Shown: in pieces, positions 36,929-48,600 of the stretch
Position numbering within the stretch: position 1 is the stretch's first letter
Layout of the letters: each line of letters begins with the position of its first letter
NCBI RefSeq assembly: GCF_026914265.1
Contig: NC_069132.1
Coordinates: 30,374,932-30,438,931, forward strand
Direction of reading: 5' to 3'
Source: Mya arenaria
Lineage: Eukaryota; Mollusca; Bivalvia; Myida; Myidae
Length of the DNA: 64,000 nt
Notes under the pieces: generated by a model
What the model saw: only the letters and a program-made list of their open reading frames with translations
The model's database searches: none
Told to the model about the DNA's origin: nothing
Made by a program: the position numbers and the translations under genes

Positions 36929-39122
36929 TAGGGTCTTTATTGCCGATGCAGCATCATGCTAATGTAAAATAAGCCGATGCTGCATCGGCAAAGCCCATGC
37001 AGCATCGGCAAAGCCCATGCAGCATCGGCAGGCTGAAGCAGCATCGACAGAGCATCATGCTGCATCGGCAAAATAATACTTGAGCATCATGCTCAAGAAC
37101 AATAAAGACCCTTTCGTACAGGCTTATGTAAAATAAGTCGATGCAGCATCGGCAAAGCCTATGCACCATCGGCAGGCTGAAGCAGCATCGGCAGAGCATC
37201 ATGCTGCATCGGCAAAATAATAATTGAGCATCATGCTCAAAAATAGAAGAATAAAGACCCTTTCGTACGCGCAATGCGCATAACTTTATGTTTAAAACTT
37301 TCAGGAACGCTATTTTTAGCATCGGCGCAACCAGGATGCCCGAGTAGAGATTTTCAATGTCTGATTTGGAACGCACTGGCAAATTTTGTGCAAGACGCAA
37401 TACATCGCTGTTATCACGAAAACTCTTATATTTTTCGAGGCCATACTAACAGAATCTATTTTAAAATTCGATTCAAAGTAAATCCTAAATTATGATAAAT
37501 TATTTACTTTGTTGAACTTATTCGGAATCAATCCTTTACATTGTTAACGCTTTCTTTTTTGTATTCTTATAAATCATTTTGTTTAGAATATTAGGCATAA
37601 ACAAATAGTTATGTTTCCTGTAATTGCTCAAAAAAGAGGGGTTTTTTTTTACTTTGGGCTATAAAAGATACGGTCGGAGGGTAAAGAAAACGATCGGTCA
37701 TGTTACATGAAAGATACAATTATGTGCTACAAGATTTCGACTATTTTTTTATCTGGTTTTACATATGTATCATTATTTTATATGCATATGTTTTATTTCT
37801 TCACACGTTTATGAAATCTATATATTTTAATGGGTTTTTCCCGTTTTACCATATACATATTTATTATATTTGCATCAACTGCATGTCACACCACATGTAT
37901 GATTTAACTATTCTTTGTTATATCCAGTTCTTGCTACGGTGTTGCAACGTTGTAAAACGCTGTAATTAGACTACACTAATGCACAACAGAAAAATGTATG
38001 TGATCAAATGTCTATAAAACGTAAGTATAAAATGATAATTATATTATTAAACAATTAAACATGTCATAAACGATGGACAAAGCGATGGATAACTTGCCGA
38101 TCAGATATCAATACCCCGCCGAGAAGGGCCATAAACAGGCAATATCGCACAGTCCAATACACAGGTATTTGAACCTTTCAAAGGCGCTGAATTTTACATA
38201 AATGCTAAAAATTACCGAGATTGACGTATCCTATAATTTAACGGAAAAGTGCATTTGAAAGTACGTATTTCAGTTTCGCAGGAACTAAAATAATCAGATA
38301 ATTAGAAATATGTTAAATTTAGACCTCTGTCTGTCCCTTCTTATTTCAATGTTATGAAGGTTATCAAATAAAACCAAAATGTAAATATGACATACACTTT
38401 TAAAAAACACTGGTCATAGATAAAATGCGTGTAGCCCAATCACGCTTAATAATGATAAATTTCTATTTATGAAAGATTAAAATGGTTTTGGTCTGGATAA
38501 TTGATTAACGAAAAGAAAAACTATAATGTGTCTTCTGTACATGTATATAATTATATTTTTGGGTCAAGTTGCAACTTGCTTGACCAGTTATATGGGATCT
38601 GCCCTTAACATACGAATTTAGACATAAACACGCGTCAAATGTATTTATTGTACCAAAAACAGATTTATATCCTCTTTAAATTTGTATTTATGAGTTTCTA
38701 ATGGTCTGCATGCGCTGATTGCAATAAATTTGGATTAACCCTAAAGTGCCGATGCTAAAAATAGCACATAAAAAGTTATGCGCATTGCGCGTACGAAAGG
38801 GTCTTTATTGTTCTTGAGCATGATGCTCAATTATTATTTTGCCGATGCAGCATGATGCTCTGCCGATGCTGCTTCAGCCTGTCGATGCTGCATGGGCTTT
38901 GCCGATGCTGCAGGGGCTTTGCCGATGCAGCATCGGCTTATTTTACATTAGCGCGTACGAAAGGGTCTTTATTGTTCTTGAGCATGATGCTCAAGTATTA
39001 TTTTGCAGATGCAGCATGATGCTCTGCCGATGCTGCTTCAGCCTGCCGATGCTGCATGGGCTTCGCCGATGCTGCATCGGCTTATTTTACATTAGCATGA
39101 TGCTGCATCGGCAATAAAGACC
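36929..39122. mobile_element. DNA element with about 400-bp inverted ends made of palindromic modules
   Basis: Both outer ends begin GGGTCTTTATTGCCGATGCA read inward. The inverted ends span about 36929-37330 and 38745-39122. Each end holds two tandem subunits of about 150 bp that close with AATAAAGACCCTTTCGTAC (or its reverse). Each subunit is a string of CCGATGC(A/T)GCATCGG palindromes plus one TTGAGCAT(C/G)ATGCTCAA palindrome. The inner border matches over AAAGTTATGCGCATTGCGCG and GCTATTTTTAGCATCGGC on both sides. The 1.4-kb core is AT-rich with no transposase frame, so the element looks non-autonomous. No clear target duplication was found. The family is not recognised. Confidence 0.8.
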
Positions 39123-39537
39123 CCCCCCTCCAATATCGGAGAATAAAAGTAATACAATAGGCTACGGTAGATCTACGCTCAAAATGCATAATTATGTATT
39201 ATTTGTAAGCTACCCACCCCCACCCCCCTGCCAATAATTTCTGAAAACATTTCAATTTCGTTTCTGAGGGAGGGACGGATATCAAAAAGTTGTGCTACAT
39301 CCAGCAAACGTCAATTCCTGGATGCGTCCCTGGTACCGGCATCCGAGATGACAGTTACACTGCCTAGGGAGGCCATGGAAAGTAAAACGAGCTAGCTGTA
39401 CACATAAATATGACATGTTGCCGCAATTAATATAATCCTTTCTAAATATTCAATGACAAATATCCGATTCAATTATGGATATCTTTCGACAGGCGGCAAT
39501 ATTTAAACCGGAAAGCTAATCAAGCATGCCATTCAAC

Positions 39538-39747
39538 ATGGCGACAAAGGTTGGTGTTGATGTCAGTTTATTTCACGAACACTCGACAATAGAAAAACGC
39601 AGTGCCACAATCTTCGCTGGAGTTTCATTCTTGCTAGGAGCAGTTGTCGGATGGGCGCTGAGGGGAGCTAGAATAGCGTACCTTAAAAAGAAACATGAGT
39701 TTTTAAAGAGACAAACTAAGAAAACTGAAGCAGCACTAATGAAATGA
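39538..39747 (+). CDS. Mitoregulin-like single-helix microprotein
   Basis: A 69-residue frame, MATKVGVDVSLFHEHS..., with one membrane helix (about residues 26-42, FAGVSFLLGAVVGW) and then a strongly basic helix (RIAYLKKKHEFLKRQTKK). Human mitoregulin (56 residues, inner mitochondrial membrane) shows the same plan and a like pattern: F.(S/L)G..(L/V)GW...R...YL...(K/R)....L...T...L. That is a short match and the assignment is tentative. The ATG at 39538 has A at -3 and G at +4; an in-frame ATG at 39526 would add MPFN. A strong donor (CAG|GTAAGC at 39764/39765) follows the stop by 17 nt, so the coding frame ends just before a splice site. Confidence 0.5.
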   Translation: MATKVGVDVSLFHEHSTIEKRSATIFAGVSFLLGAVVGWALRGARIAYLKKKHEFLKRQTKKTEAALMK

Positions 39748-40160
39748 CCTCATTTTTAACCCAGGTAAGCTGGACTTGATTTTATGCCCTACATATTTTC
39801 GACTCAACCGATTTTTTAAAGCGTATCGTAATCAATAACATTTTACAGGTATTTTTACTTTCTTTCTTATATAAATGCTGAGTTTTATTTTATAGTTAGA
39901 GTGAACAATACTTAAAAGGTATTTTGTCAAGTTCGTGTGATTACCCAATCATGTTAAGTTACCGAATTGCCGCTTAAATTGTTTTTACGTATTTACATTA
40001 CTCTGGTATGTTGTTGGTTCAATTGTAGTAGTATTCTCAACAGTATACATGCACTTACTTTCGTGTGTAAACACGCTCTAGATACTTTTTTGGTCGCTGA
40101 ACTGGTATTTTTTTTTTTAATGTGTCCGTTTCTTTTCGGGCTAGTATACATACTAACAAG

Positions 40161-40322
40161 ATGTCGGATATTCTTGACATTGAGATAGGAAAGGACGGTT
40201 TGGAAGTTGAAGCCAGTGGGACTGCTATTCTAGTTATTTCTGGTCTCGCATTTATTGCGGGGCTTGCTATTGGTGGCTATGTCGGCTTTAAGTTTGGAAC
40301 AAAATGCGGAAAAAAGGATTAA
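40161..40322 (+). CDS. Second single-helix microprotein on the same spliced transcript
   Basis: 53 residues, MSDILDIEIGKDGLEVEASG, then a glycine-rich membrane helix (TAILVISGLAFIAGLAIGGYVGF) and the tail KFGTKCGKKD. The exon starts after a pyrimidine-rich acceptor (CTAG at 40141-40144) that pairs with the donor at 39765, placing it downstream of the mitoregulin-like frame. A donor after the stop (AAAG|GTATAT, 40330) and an acceptor (TTTCTAG, ending 40671) join a third exon. That exon, 40672-40844, stays open in the same frame for 56 codons beyond the TAA. A poly(A) signal lies at about 41013. The helix and charge layout resembles the upstream microprotein, so they may be paralogues. Function unknown. 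Confidence 0.5.
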   Translation: MSDILDIEIGKDGLEVEASGTAILVISGLAFIAGLAIGGYVGFKFGTKCGKKD

Positions 40323-40671
40323 CTTAAAGGTATATAAAGTCACCAGAAGAATCGATGTTAAACCGGATGTATAGTTAGTGACATAAATAGCGATGCGCAT
40401 ACAAAAATACCTCACCATCATTTTCTGGTTATTTTTCTCAATATTCTTTAAAAATAGCTCAGTGGGACATTTTCCACAATTACCTACGATGTATGATTTA
40501 TACAGTGTTACCTGAATGACAATATTTATTAGACTCTTGGTTATAATACATGATCATTTAAGTTCATGATTGTACATTATAGGGTCGCTAAATAAAGATC
40601 AATGTTAAGTGTGTTAATACCATAATGCTATACTTCATAGACAGTAAATATAAATACGTTTTTATTTCTAG

Positions 40672-40844
40672 TTGTCTCCATTCCAAATAGATCTACACCA
40701 ACCCCTCATTCGGCAGGCGATTCAAGGAGATATGATAATGTACAGAGGCGAACACAGCACCAAATGCCGGATAGGGAAAGGCAGAAGACCACAGCCAAAA
40801 TCGACGGTACTAGAAAAAACCCAGAAAGGAAGAATGTAGACTGA
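40672..40844 (+). other. Third exon of the microprotein transcript, with an open frame after the upstream stop
   Basis: After splicing 40329 to 40672, the frame of the 53-residue microprotein runs on from its TAA through 59 sense codons to a TGA at 40842. The product would be hydrophilic and basic (SAGDSRRYDNVQRR, PDRERQKTTAKIDGTRKN). It may be 3' UTR with a chance open frame, a read-through extension, or the coding end of another splice form. Confidence 0.35.
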
Positions 40845-41044
40845 CTTAAACTTAATTTCATAAACAACTTACTATTGAGATTGGCCTGTGCGAACTGTGA
40901 TATCATTGTGTGTAGATGTTTTATGTAACGAGTAGCCAAAAGCAACACTATCACCCTTTGTGAGTGGGTTCATTATAAATGTAATACTCTATCATCTTGT
41001 TAATGTCTAGCTTTAATAAACTATAAATTATAAACACTGCGTTG

Positions 41045-44000
41045 TTTGTATTTTTTGTTACTGAGGAGTGATTTTGATTCGTCCACGAGTGATAATATAA
41101 ATTATGAAATGAATTCTTTAAGAGAGATCCGTTTGAAACACAAACTACCTGAAATTATGAAAACAGCATGTGATTGAGACTGTTCATGGTATTTAATGGT
41201 ACAACACTGGCCACACCCCATACAAGGCGATTTACAGCGTATTTTTTCATGAATTAACAAGACCGTCATTCAATGAACACAAAAGACCATTAAACTGCAA
41301 ATAACAACAATGTGGTATTTTTCACGGGTATGCGGCACTAGTATAAAAATATATAAATAAAAAGATAATATAATTTCAATTCAAAAATTATAATACCGAT
41401 ATTATACCGACAAGTGCATATCTATAAAATAAAATCAATATTTTTTTCACACTTTCGGTATTCTAATTCTTAGTTTGGAATTATAAGATTTTTTTGATTT
41501 TTTTTAAAATGATTAAGTTTGAAAATCCAGTGCCAGTGATATGCGGGTCGGAGCGTTATAATAATGTTCTTCATGTCTTTTGCCATTTGGACTGGACACT
41601 TATTCGTTTATGTAGTTGTGCGAAATATTTTGGCAATATCCGTATTGGTTTCGGGAATGGACCTCGGATATAATTAACAGAGTTTGGAGATGGTTTGGTT
41701 TAATATTAAATATGTAAAATGCCTTCAGCATGAAGATATACTAACTGAAAAAAAGTTTTTAAATGGCCTAGCATGATCCTAATGATGAAACACAGTCTTT
41801 ATATGAGAATTTCGGCCATAGGCTTAACGTGTCGGAGCCTTATTTTACAATCTAAATAATGTTCAATATATTGTCATCCGATAATGATGAAACAATGACT
41901 TGAATTGTAATAAAAACAACCAACATTTGAGTGGCAAGAGTGAATATGCAAATTCCAATCGTAAAATGCTTTTACCAACGATGAAAATTCATTACTACAA
42001 TAGCAATACGATTGAGGAGAACCATTAACACCGAAACTCGCCAGTGGCGTTCTGTTTTGCATAGAAAAAATGTTGTGATGTAATAGCGTACAGAATAAAT
42101 TGTCTGAGGGAATACAAGTGATATTTTATCAATGAGATACGCGCATGGTTTGAAAAATTACATCCGATAAAATTACAGGGAAAGGAACAACACAACTCCC
42201 ACAAGGGTGCTTGCCATCTGGAATAAACATTCGGAAGATATTGCCATGTTTCTGCAGTATGAAGTTATTCCATGACGGCCACCATAAAGCGAATGGGAAC
42301 ATTTGTCTTTGAGTTCCATGACATACCAATTTATAATTCCGTATACAGTATCATTAGGGACTGCGAAACTTTCTTGGTGACTTGATGATTAAGTGCACGT
42401 GCTGATATCAGGTCAGTTGTTCCCCTGTTTGTAATACCTCGGTAATATCGTCTGAAGATAGGTTACATGGGACGAAAAATGGAACATGATGCAGTGCATT
42501 TTTTACAAGCATAAGCGTAATGATTGAGTTGTTGACTTATACAGTTTTGAGTTATAAGTGTCGGGATACTACGTGTAAAAAACACTCAACTCCTTGTCGA
42601 TCGTTTCAAGAACAGCACACGCTTTGAGACGTTCTTTTATTTATTGTATCCTTTTTGGTTCTTTTATGTTATCTGTTTCGGTGGTTTATTGAAATAGATC
42701 GACTAAGTATAACACGATAAACTCACTGGTGTTTTTTTAGACCGCCTCAATCTGAGAAACGTTCACCCACAACGTAAATATATGACGTCATTTTACTACA
42801 TTTCCGCTATGAGTGTTACGATGTGAATTATAACTATTTGTGCTTACTCGGTGAAATATATTATTATCTTCTACTGAAACAAACATTTATCCTCTATTCC
42901 TTTCGGTCACCGATAGATCATAAAGGTTGAATACTTCTTTATTATTTTAATGAGAACGCAACGACTAGTAGCTAGTTTGATCATCGTGACAATGTAAGCC
43001 ATTTTATTGAGGAAAATGAGTATGAGTTCATTTGTTTAGTTGATATTTTTTACAAATAACTTTTAGCTCGATTGTGACGAAAGCAGAAAGATCACTCTCG
43101 AGTCCGTTCCCAGGGTAAAAACAAATAGTGGGGTCCATTTCGAGAGGCTATCCTACGAGATTATACCCCTGTTGGAAATCGAACAAACAACGACTGTGAT
43201 GAATTAAAATGGACAACCACGCAGCAGTTTATATACTGATATACATGGAATGAATGGTTATCTGGGGAATCTGGCGAAAACACTATTAACTCTGCACATA
43301 GAAATAATAAACTATAGTATGGACAAATCCATGTAAGCTGCCATATTCGCTGCATGGAAAACAAGTCAAATATGAACTTTGGTAACTCCCTTCCGGCTTG
43401 TTCACATGGGAGATAACAACGTTTCGTATCGAATCGCAAACAGGTTTAGGTTAAGTTTTTCCCAATCAATACATATATTTTTAACAAACATATTTTTAGG
43501 TAATAAAACTTTAACAACTCACTAAATAATGCCTTTATGGAAAATACTAATTACTGATAACAAGACTGTTACCGTGTTTTTAATAGTTGAAAACGCACAA
43601 ATAGTAAATGACTGGTGATTGCTAAAAAAAATACAGTGACCAACTATTGTCTCATAAGGTAGAAATACCGCTGGCACTGCACCTTTCTTCCATATTTAAC
43701 ATGGTGTGCTTTATAAGAACCATTGTGTTCGACATGTTTTCATCCTTTTCGGTAAATGAAAACAATTGTATTAATTGTGGCACTGCCTCTTCGGGAGTAA
43801 GAGTGCACCTTTAACAGTCAGTACAACGTCATAAACCATATCGCCACCCTAAAGAGACTCCAATTTCACTGCAACCGTTCGTCTAATAAAAAATATACTA
43901 GTAGTAATACATATAATATTTTGTAGTTTATGCGACCATTCAAAGGCTTCTGGGCGTTAAACATCACATGCTATGTTTCAACAATTTCAAGTGTTATAAG

Positions 44001-45650
44001 TAATAGTTAGGCACCCTCTACCTGATTTATGGAAGTAATGCACGAGCCCTAACTTTTATAATTTCTATAACGAGGGTTGTGATATAGTGGCTGCTGTTGT
44101 AGGCTGTCTATAACTAGCGTGAGTGTTTCAGTAAATATCATGATTTATATGCACGCTACTTATTTCATGGTTAGGTTCCGCCTACTTTATTTTCGTATTT
44201 ATATGGGGAATAATGTATAGACAAGGAACAAATACATGTAAAAGTTTGGCACCAACTTATAAAATGCGTTTTTTAAAGCAATGAGATCACATACACAGGA
44301 CATTTTGCTCTAGGGTGGTATTCGATATTGGATCTAAGAACGATGTAGCTAATCGGAATACTTGTTGTAAATAACAAACCAATACAGTAAATGAAGGCAA
44401 TGATGTATGCCCATAAGATTGAGTTAAGTGGCATATTGAATACCACCCCAAAATAAACATGTTTTGAAGAAACGACATATTTGCAGAAAAATGGCATGAT
44501 ATAAGTTACAAATTATACTGAAGTATTCCTTTGAGGGTTCTTTTTCCTACCCTCGTTGTCGTAAATCAGCCAGTTTATGGCCATTTTGGCATGCACGTGC
44601 CAACAAGGATAGTCCTTAAGAGTTAATAAAGTTAACGATATGAATGAATGATTTATCAGGGTAGGTATGATTGGAGGATCTCAGGGGAGATGTCTTAAAC
44701 AATCATTTGTCAATCGATCAAACTAGTACTAGAAGAAATGTATGATCAGTGATAATTACATGTTTCTTGAATCGAAACCCCAATTGGTTAATATTTAATC
44801 AAGTGACGTTTGACTTTTCTATCGATCCCGGACTCATTTCTGTAAGTTACAGACCTGCGTTAAATAGAATTTGTAAATTACGACTATCATAATATGTGGA
44901 GCTCCATATAACTCATTTTCAATGTGTTTTGTTAGTTGCCAAGCTCGAGTGTTTTATCTGTTTGAAATACACTTCATCTATTTAGTTTGCTTTCAACGCT
45001 CTGGATTAATGGCTTGATTATTGAAATCTATGAATTTACAAAATGCGAATATTATCAGTTTTTTCGTGTCCTGTAGTAATTGTTGTTTTCCTATTGAAAA
45101 CATCGCTCGGATTTAGAAAGTGAACTAAGTTATTTCCAATACTTACGTATAATTTGCTTAGTGTCGACTGCAAGCATGGGAAATGGTTAGTGTTGTACTA
45201 CAGTATATGATGTGACAAATAATGCCAAGTTTTCGGATTTACTTTTGATATTAATCGACGGTTAATGGTATGCTTAAATGTAATGTAAACTGAATATCTT
45301 TATCTATTCATATGGTGCTACTGTTATTGAATATTGACACATTCCCATAAACAGCAACACTGCTTTAGAGTAGTATTTGAAAGCTTCATAATTCAGAAAT
45401 CTTTAAACTGTATTTTACGCTCATAACTTTAGAATAGTTTAACACTGTCTTGATGCTTTAAACTTATACTTCGTTAACAGATTTTTCATATAATACAACG
45501 AAGTAGGAAATAATAATACGTGTTTTCATATTTACCAGATGCTGATAAATACTAGATTGCTTTTGTTGGATTGAATGATACGTGGCAATAAATCATTGAA
45601 GAAAAACAATATGAAAATGAAGATATGACATATCGTGTGGCGTCGTCGGT
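41045..45650. other. Intergenic region without a recognised gene
   Basis: AT-rich DNA with short frames on the minus strand (41874-42062, 42129-42329, 43161-43439, 44273-44497). None has convincing splice borders or family resemblance. A repeat relative of 10728-11110 lies at about 42770-42905 (CTCGGTGAAATAT block). Confidence 0.4.
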
Positions 45651-45666
45651 TATTTAAAAGAAGAAG

Positions 45667-48600
45667 ATGACAATCAGGATAAAACAGTACGCGAGCTGCT
45701 CCACGTTTCACGTTGGAGATGATGGCGTCACCGTTAACGTTGATTGCGTGCCTAACCCGCACCTGACGTTAAATATGATTCAGGGAATTATGCCTCTATC
45801 TCACTATAACAGATTCTTCGAGGTGGAAATATTACAAGATTCAAAAGGTAAGTTTGTTGTTTGAGCATGATAAGATGCAATTAAAAGTAGTTTAAGAACG
45901 CATAAAATATTCAATATTTTTCTAATCAAAATTGCATATATTTTATATACAGCTTTATGGGCTTCCTTTGTTAAATATTATATCATTTCAAAGCTCCATT
46001 AAATCAGTATAAATGCTGTTAGTTTAAACCATCAATTGGTACAAATACAACGGAGCTTCAAATCCGACTCCTACCCTATGGTATTTTCCCCCTCGTTCTC
46101 ATCAATTATTGATCTTTTAAACAAAATAATCACATACTTTTAAAATAGTTTTGCTTATCCTTTTAACCTTTGTTCTTACTGAAATAGTTCCTTTTTACTT
46201 CTAGACAATTTTTTCATGATCGGTACAAACAGCAAGGAGTCATCACCGGGGTCGGATCCGTCCTGGAACCTACACCTTTCACTTCGCTATCACTCAGGAG
46301 ATGGGGGGATATTTACGGCGGGAGAGGGACTTAAAAGCGACAACACTTATGGGAGGAAGGGTGAGACTGTTATGACATGTACATGTAATTTAAGTTGGGT
46401 TGTTGTAAGTCTATTTTTAGAATATGATAAGCTCAAACGAGTCTTTTCGTGGCATGTCTGTATCGCTTTATTCAAGCTTTCAGAACACATTATTTAATTT
46501 AGAAACCATTGAATTATTGTGTCAGCATAAAATAGTTGAGCAGTTTGTGTTTCTTTTTTAGTCGGAAGTTCAAACTTAGCCTATACCATTAACTGTTTGC
46601 GTCCAAGATGACGAAAAAAGATAATAACTAAACATTACAAACACATTCAGAGCTATCAGGGGCGTAGCTTGCCCTATATTCATGTGGATTCATAATTGTT
46701 CTAGGGGATCCGGGGGCTTGCCCCCTCGGAATATTTTGAAAACCATGGTGCAATCTGGTGCATTCTTGGCGTTCTGAGGTGCTTTAATTATTTAGTACTG
46801 GAAAATGGACAGTTTTAGTATCATGTAGTCAAGTACGCATACTGCAACTTATGCTGATTTTTTTTGTCAGAATGTGGATTCAGTCACATACTCGCGTATA
46901 GGCAGCTACGCGCCTGGCCACATGCGTCTGTGTTAGAATTGTTTTCCCTTGTGAGACTGCTGCAAAAAGGATAATAACATCTGTACGTAACATGAGTAAT
47001 TAAGTTATAGGGATGAAAAAATCGAAAGTAAACGCGATGGTTCAATATTTTCATCGGTACAACTCACGTCTGGCTTCGAATTGTCTGTAGAGACATGTAC
47101 ACAAGTTATATATTTGTGTTCAGAGGGAAAATCTAATTACTTTAATTCTCAAGGCACTTGACCAAACAACAGAACGTGTTCTGAGCAATCAATGGACTAA
47201 CCTAACCTAACGCAGAGACTAGTTTATGACTTAAAACATAGCTAAACGACCTCTCTTGGGGCATATTTTCCCAATAAAATTCTCATCAAATATTTGGCGG
47301 AAGTGACTTATACAGTCATTTAGATCGAAATATTAGACCATTTATACATTCTTGGAATATATAAGTGGATTATTTCGACACATACGTTACAAAAATGACA
47401 ATTGTACCTATGCATTGCCATAGTTACTGAAAGTTACTGTTAGCATCACTTATGCCAATTTTGTCATAAATGTTTACAATACAAAATATTTCATTTTCAA
47501 ATTGGGCACACAAAACTAAATTATCAAATGCAAATAGTTCTGTAAAATCTATAATAATGTTTGCGTAATCAATTCACGAGTGTAAACCTTAGAGGTATTT
47601 TATATTCCCCAAGTGCACCCGGGTCGTAAAACACGTGCTCTATTAGAAAACAGACTGTTGTGAATATAAATTCTGACATGCCAACGTTAACTGTAATTCT
47701 CCTTTAAGATAATACTCATAGGCGTCTGAATCATTGTTTGTCATTAAAATGTTGATTTTGTGACAAACAATGAATCAGACTCCTGTGATAACACTTATTG
47801 GAATGTTTGTGTCTGAAGTAAGGATGCAAATATTTTCGAACTCCCCACCTGTGGAATATTCCACCTCAAGCAACTTAAAACATCAATGCCCAGGTCACTC
47901 AAGAAGAAGCTGTAGGTACTAGTAAGAAACGGACAACTCATTCATATATGTGACTCATTTAAAGTCCTTGACGCAATTCCCCCCATCTAATTCCAGGCGA
48001 TCGTATCACTGTGTATATGGAAGAGTCATTCCCCTCTCGCTCCTTGCTTAATTTCTTTCTGAATGGACGTCTCGTGTTCCGCCAGTGGGTCGCCGTCCCC
48101 CAGCGATTCCTGTTTCCGGCCGTCGGCGTGAGCAATGGTCCCGCCGCTTTCAGAATCACCTGGCCCCATTCTGGCGCTACTTCTTGTGTCAATATGCTCA
48201 CGGTAATCAAAACATATGCAATTTGTGCAATGAAAAATATACGGTTTGTTAACACGGAGTAGTGACATAAGTTAGCGACCGGTCAAACTTTAAACATAGT
48301 TTTCTTTGACTCTTAAACTACGTCAAACGGACCTTTACTTGTGGTCTGAGTTATGATTTACTAAATGAATCACTAATGTTCAAATGTTTTATTTTGCAGC
48401 TCAACTCCTCTCTGTCCAACTGGATTGGCTTTCGGAATATAATCAGGAATGACGTCAGACGTACGTTGACGTTGGTGGATTACGATGACAAGGAACGGAC
48501 AGGGTTCAACGTGCAGGCTCCTAGGCCGATGGATAGAGGTAAGTTCAGCGCAACGATGTGCAGCAAGTCATGTTGACTGAATAAGAAAGCAGCGGATTTA

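Noticed and set aside
36531-36962. 143-codon plus-strand frame
   Set aside because: No recognisable protein, overlaps open frames on the other strand, and runs into the palindromic element. A faint transposase-tail likeness on the minus strand is noted separately.
38839-39117. Cys-rich 92-codon frame (and its minus-strand counterpart at 36954-37400)
   Set aside because: Produced by the GATGCTGCATCGGC palindromic repeats of the element, not a coding gene.
41874-44497. Four minus-strand frames that might form a multi-exon gene
   Set aside because: Hydrophobic or Cys-containing stretches are present but no consistent phases, acceptors or family motifs link them.
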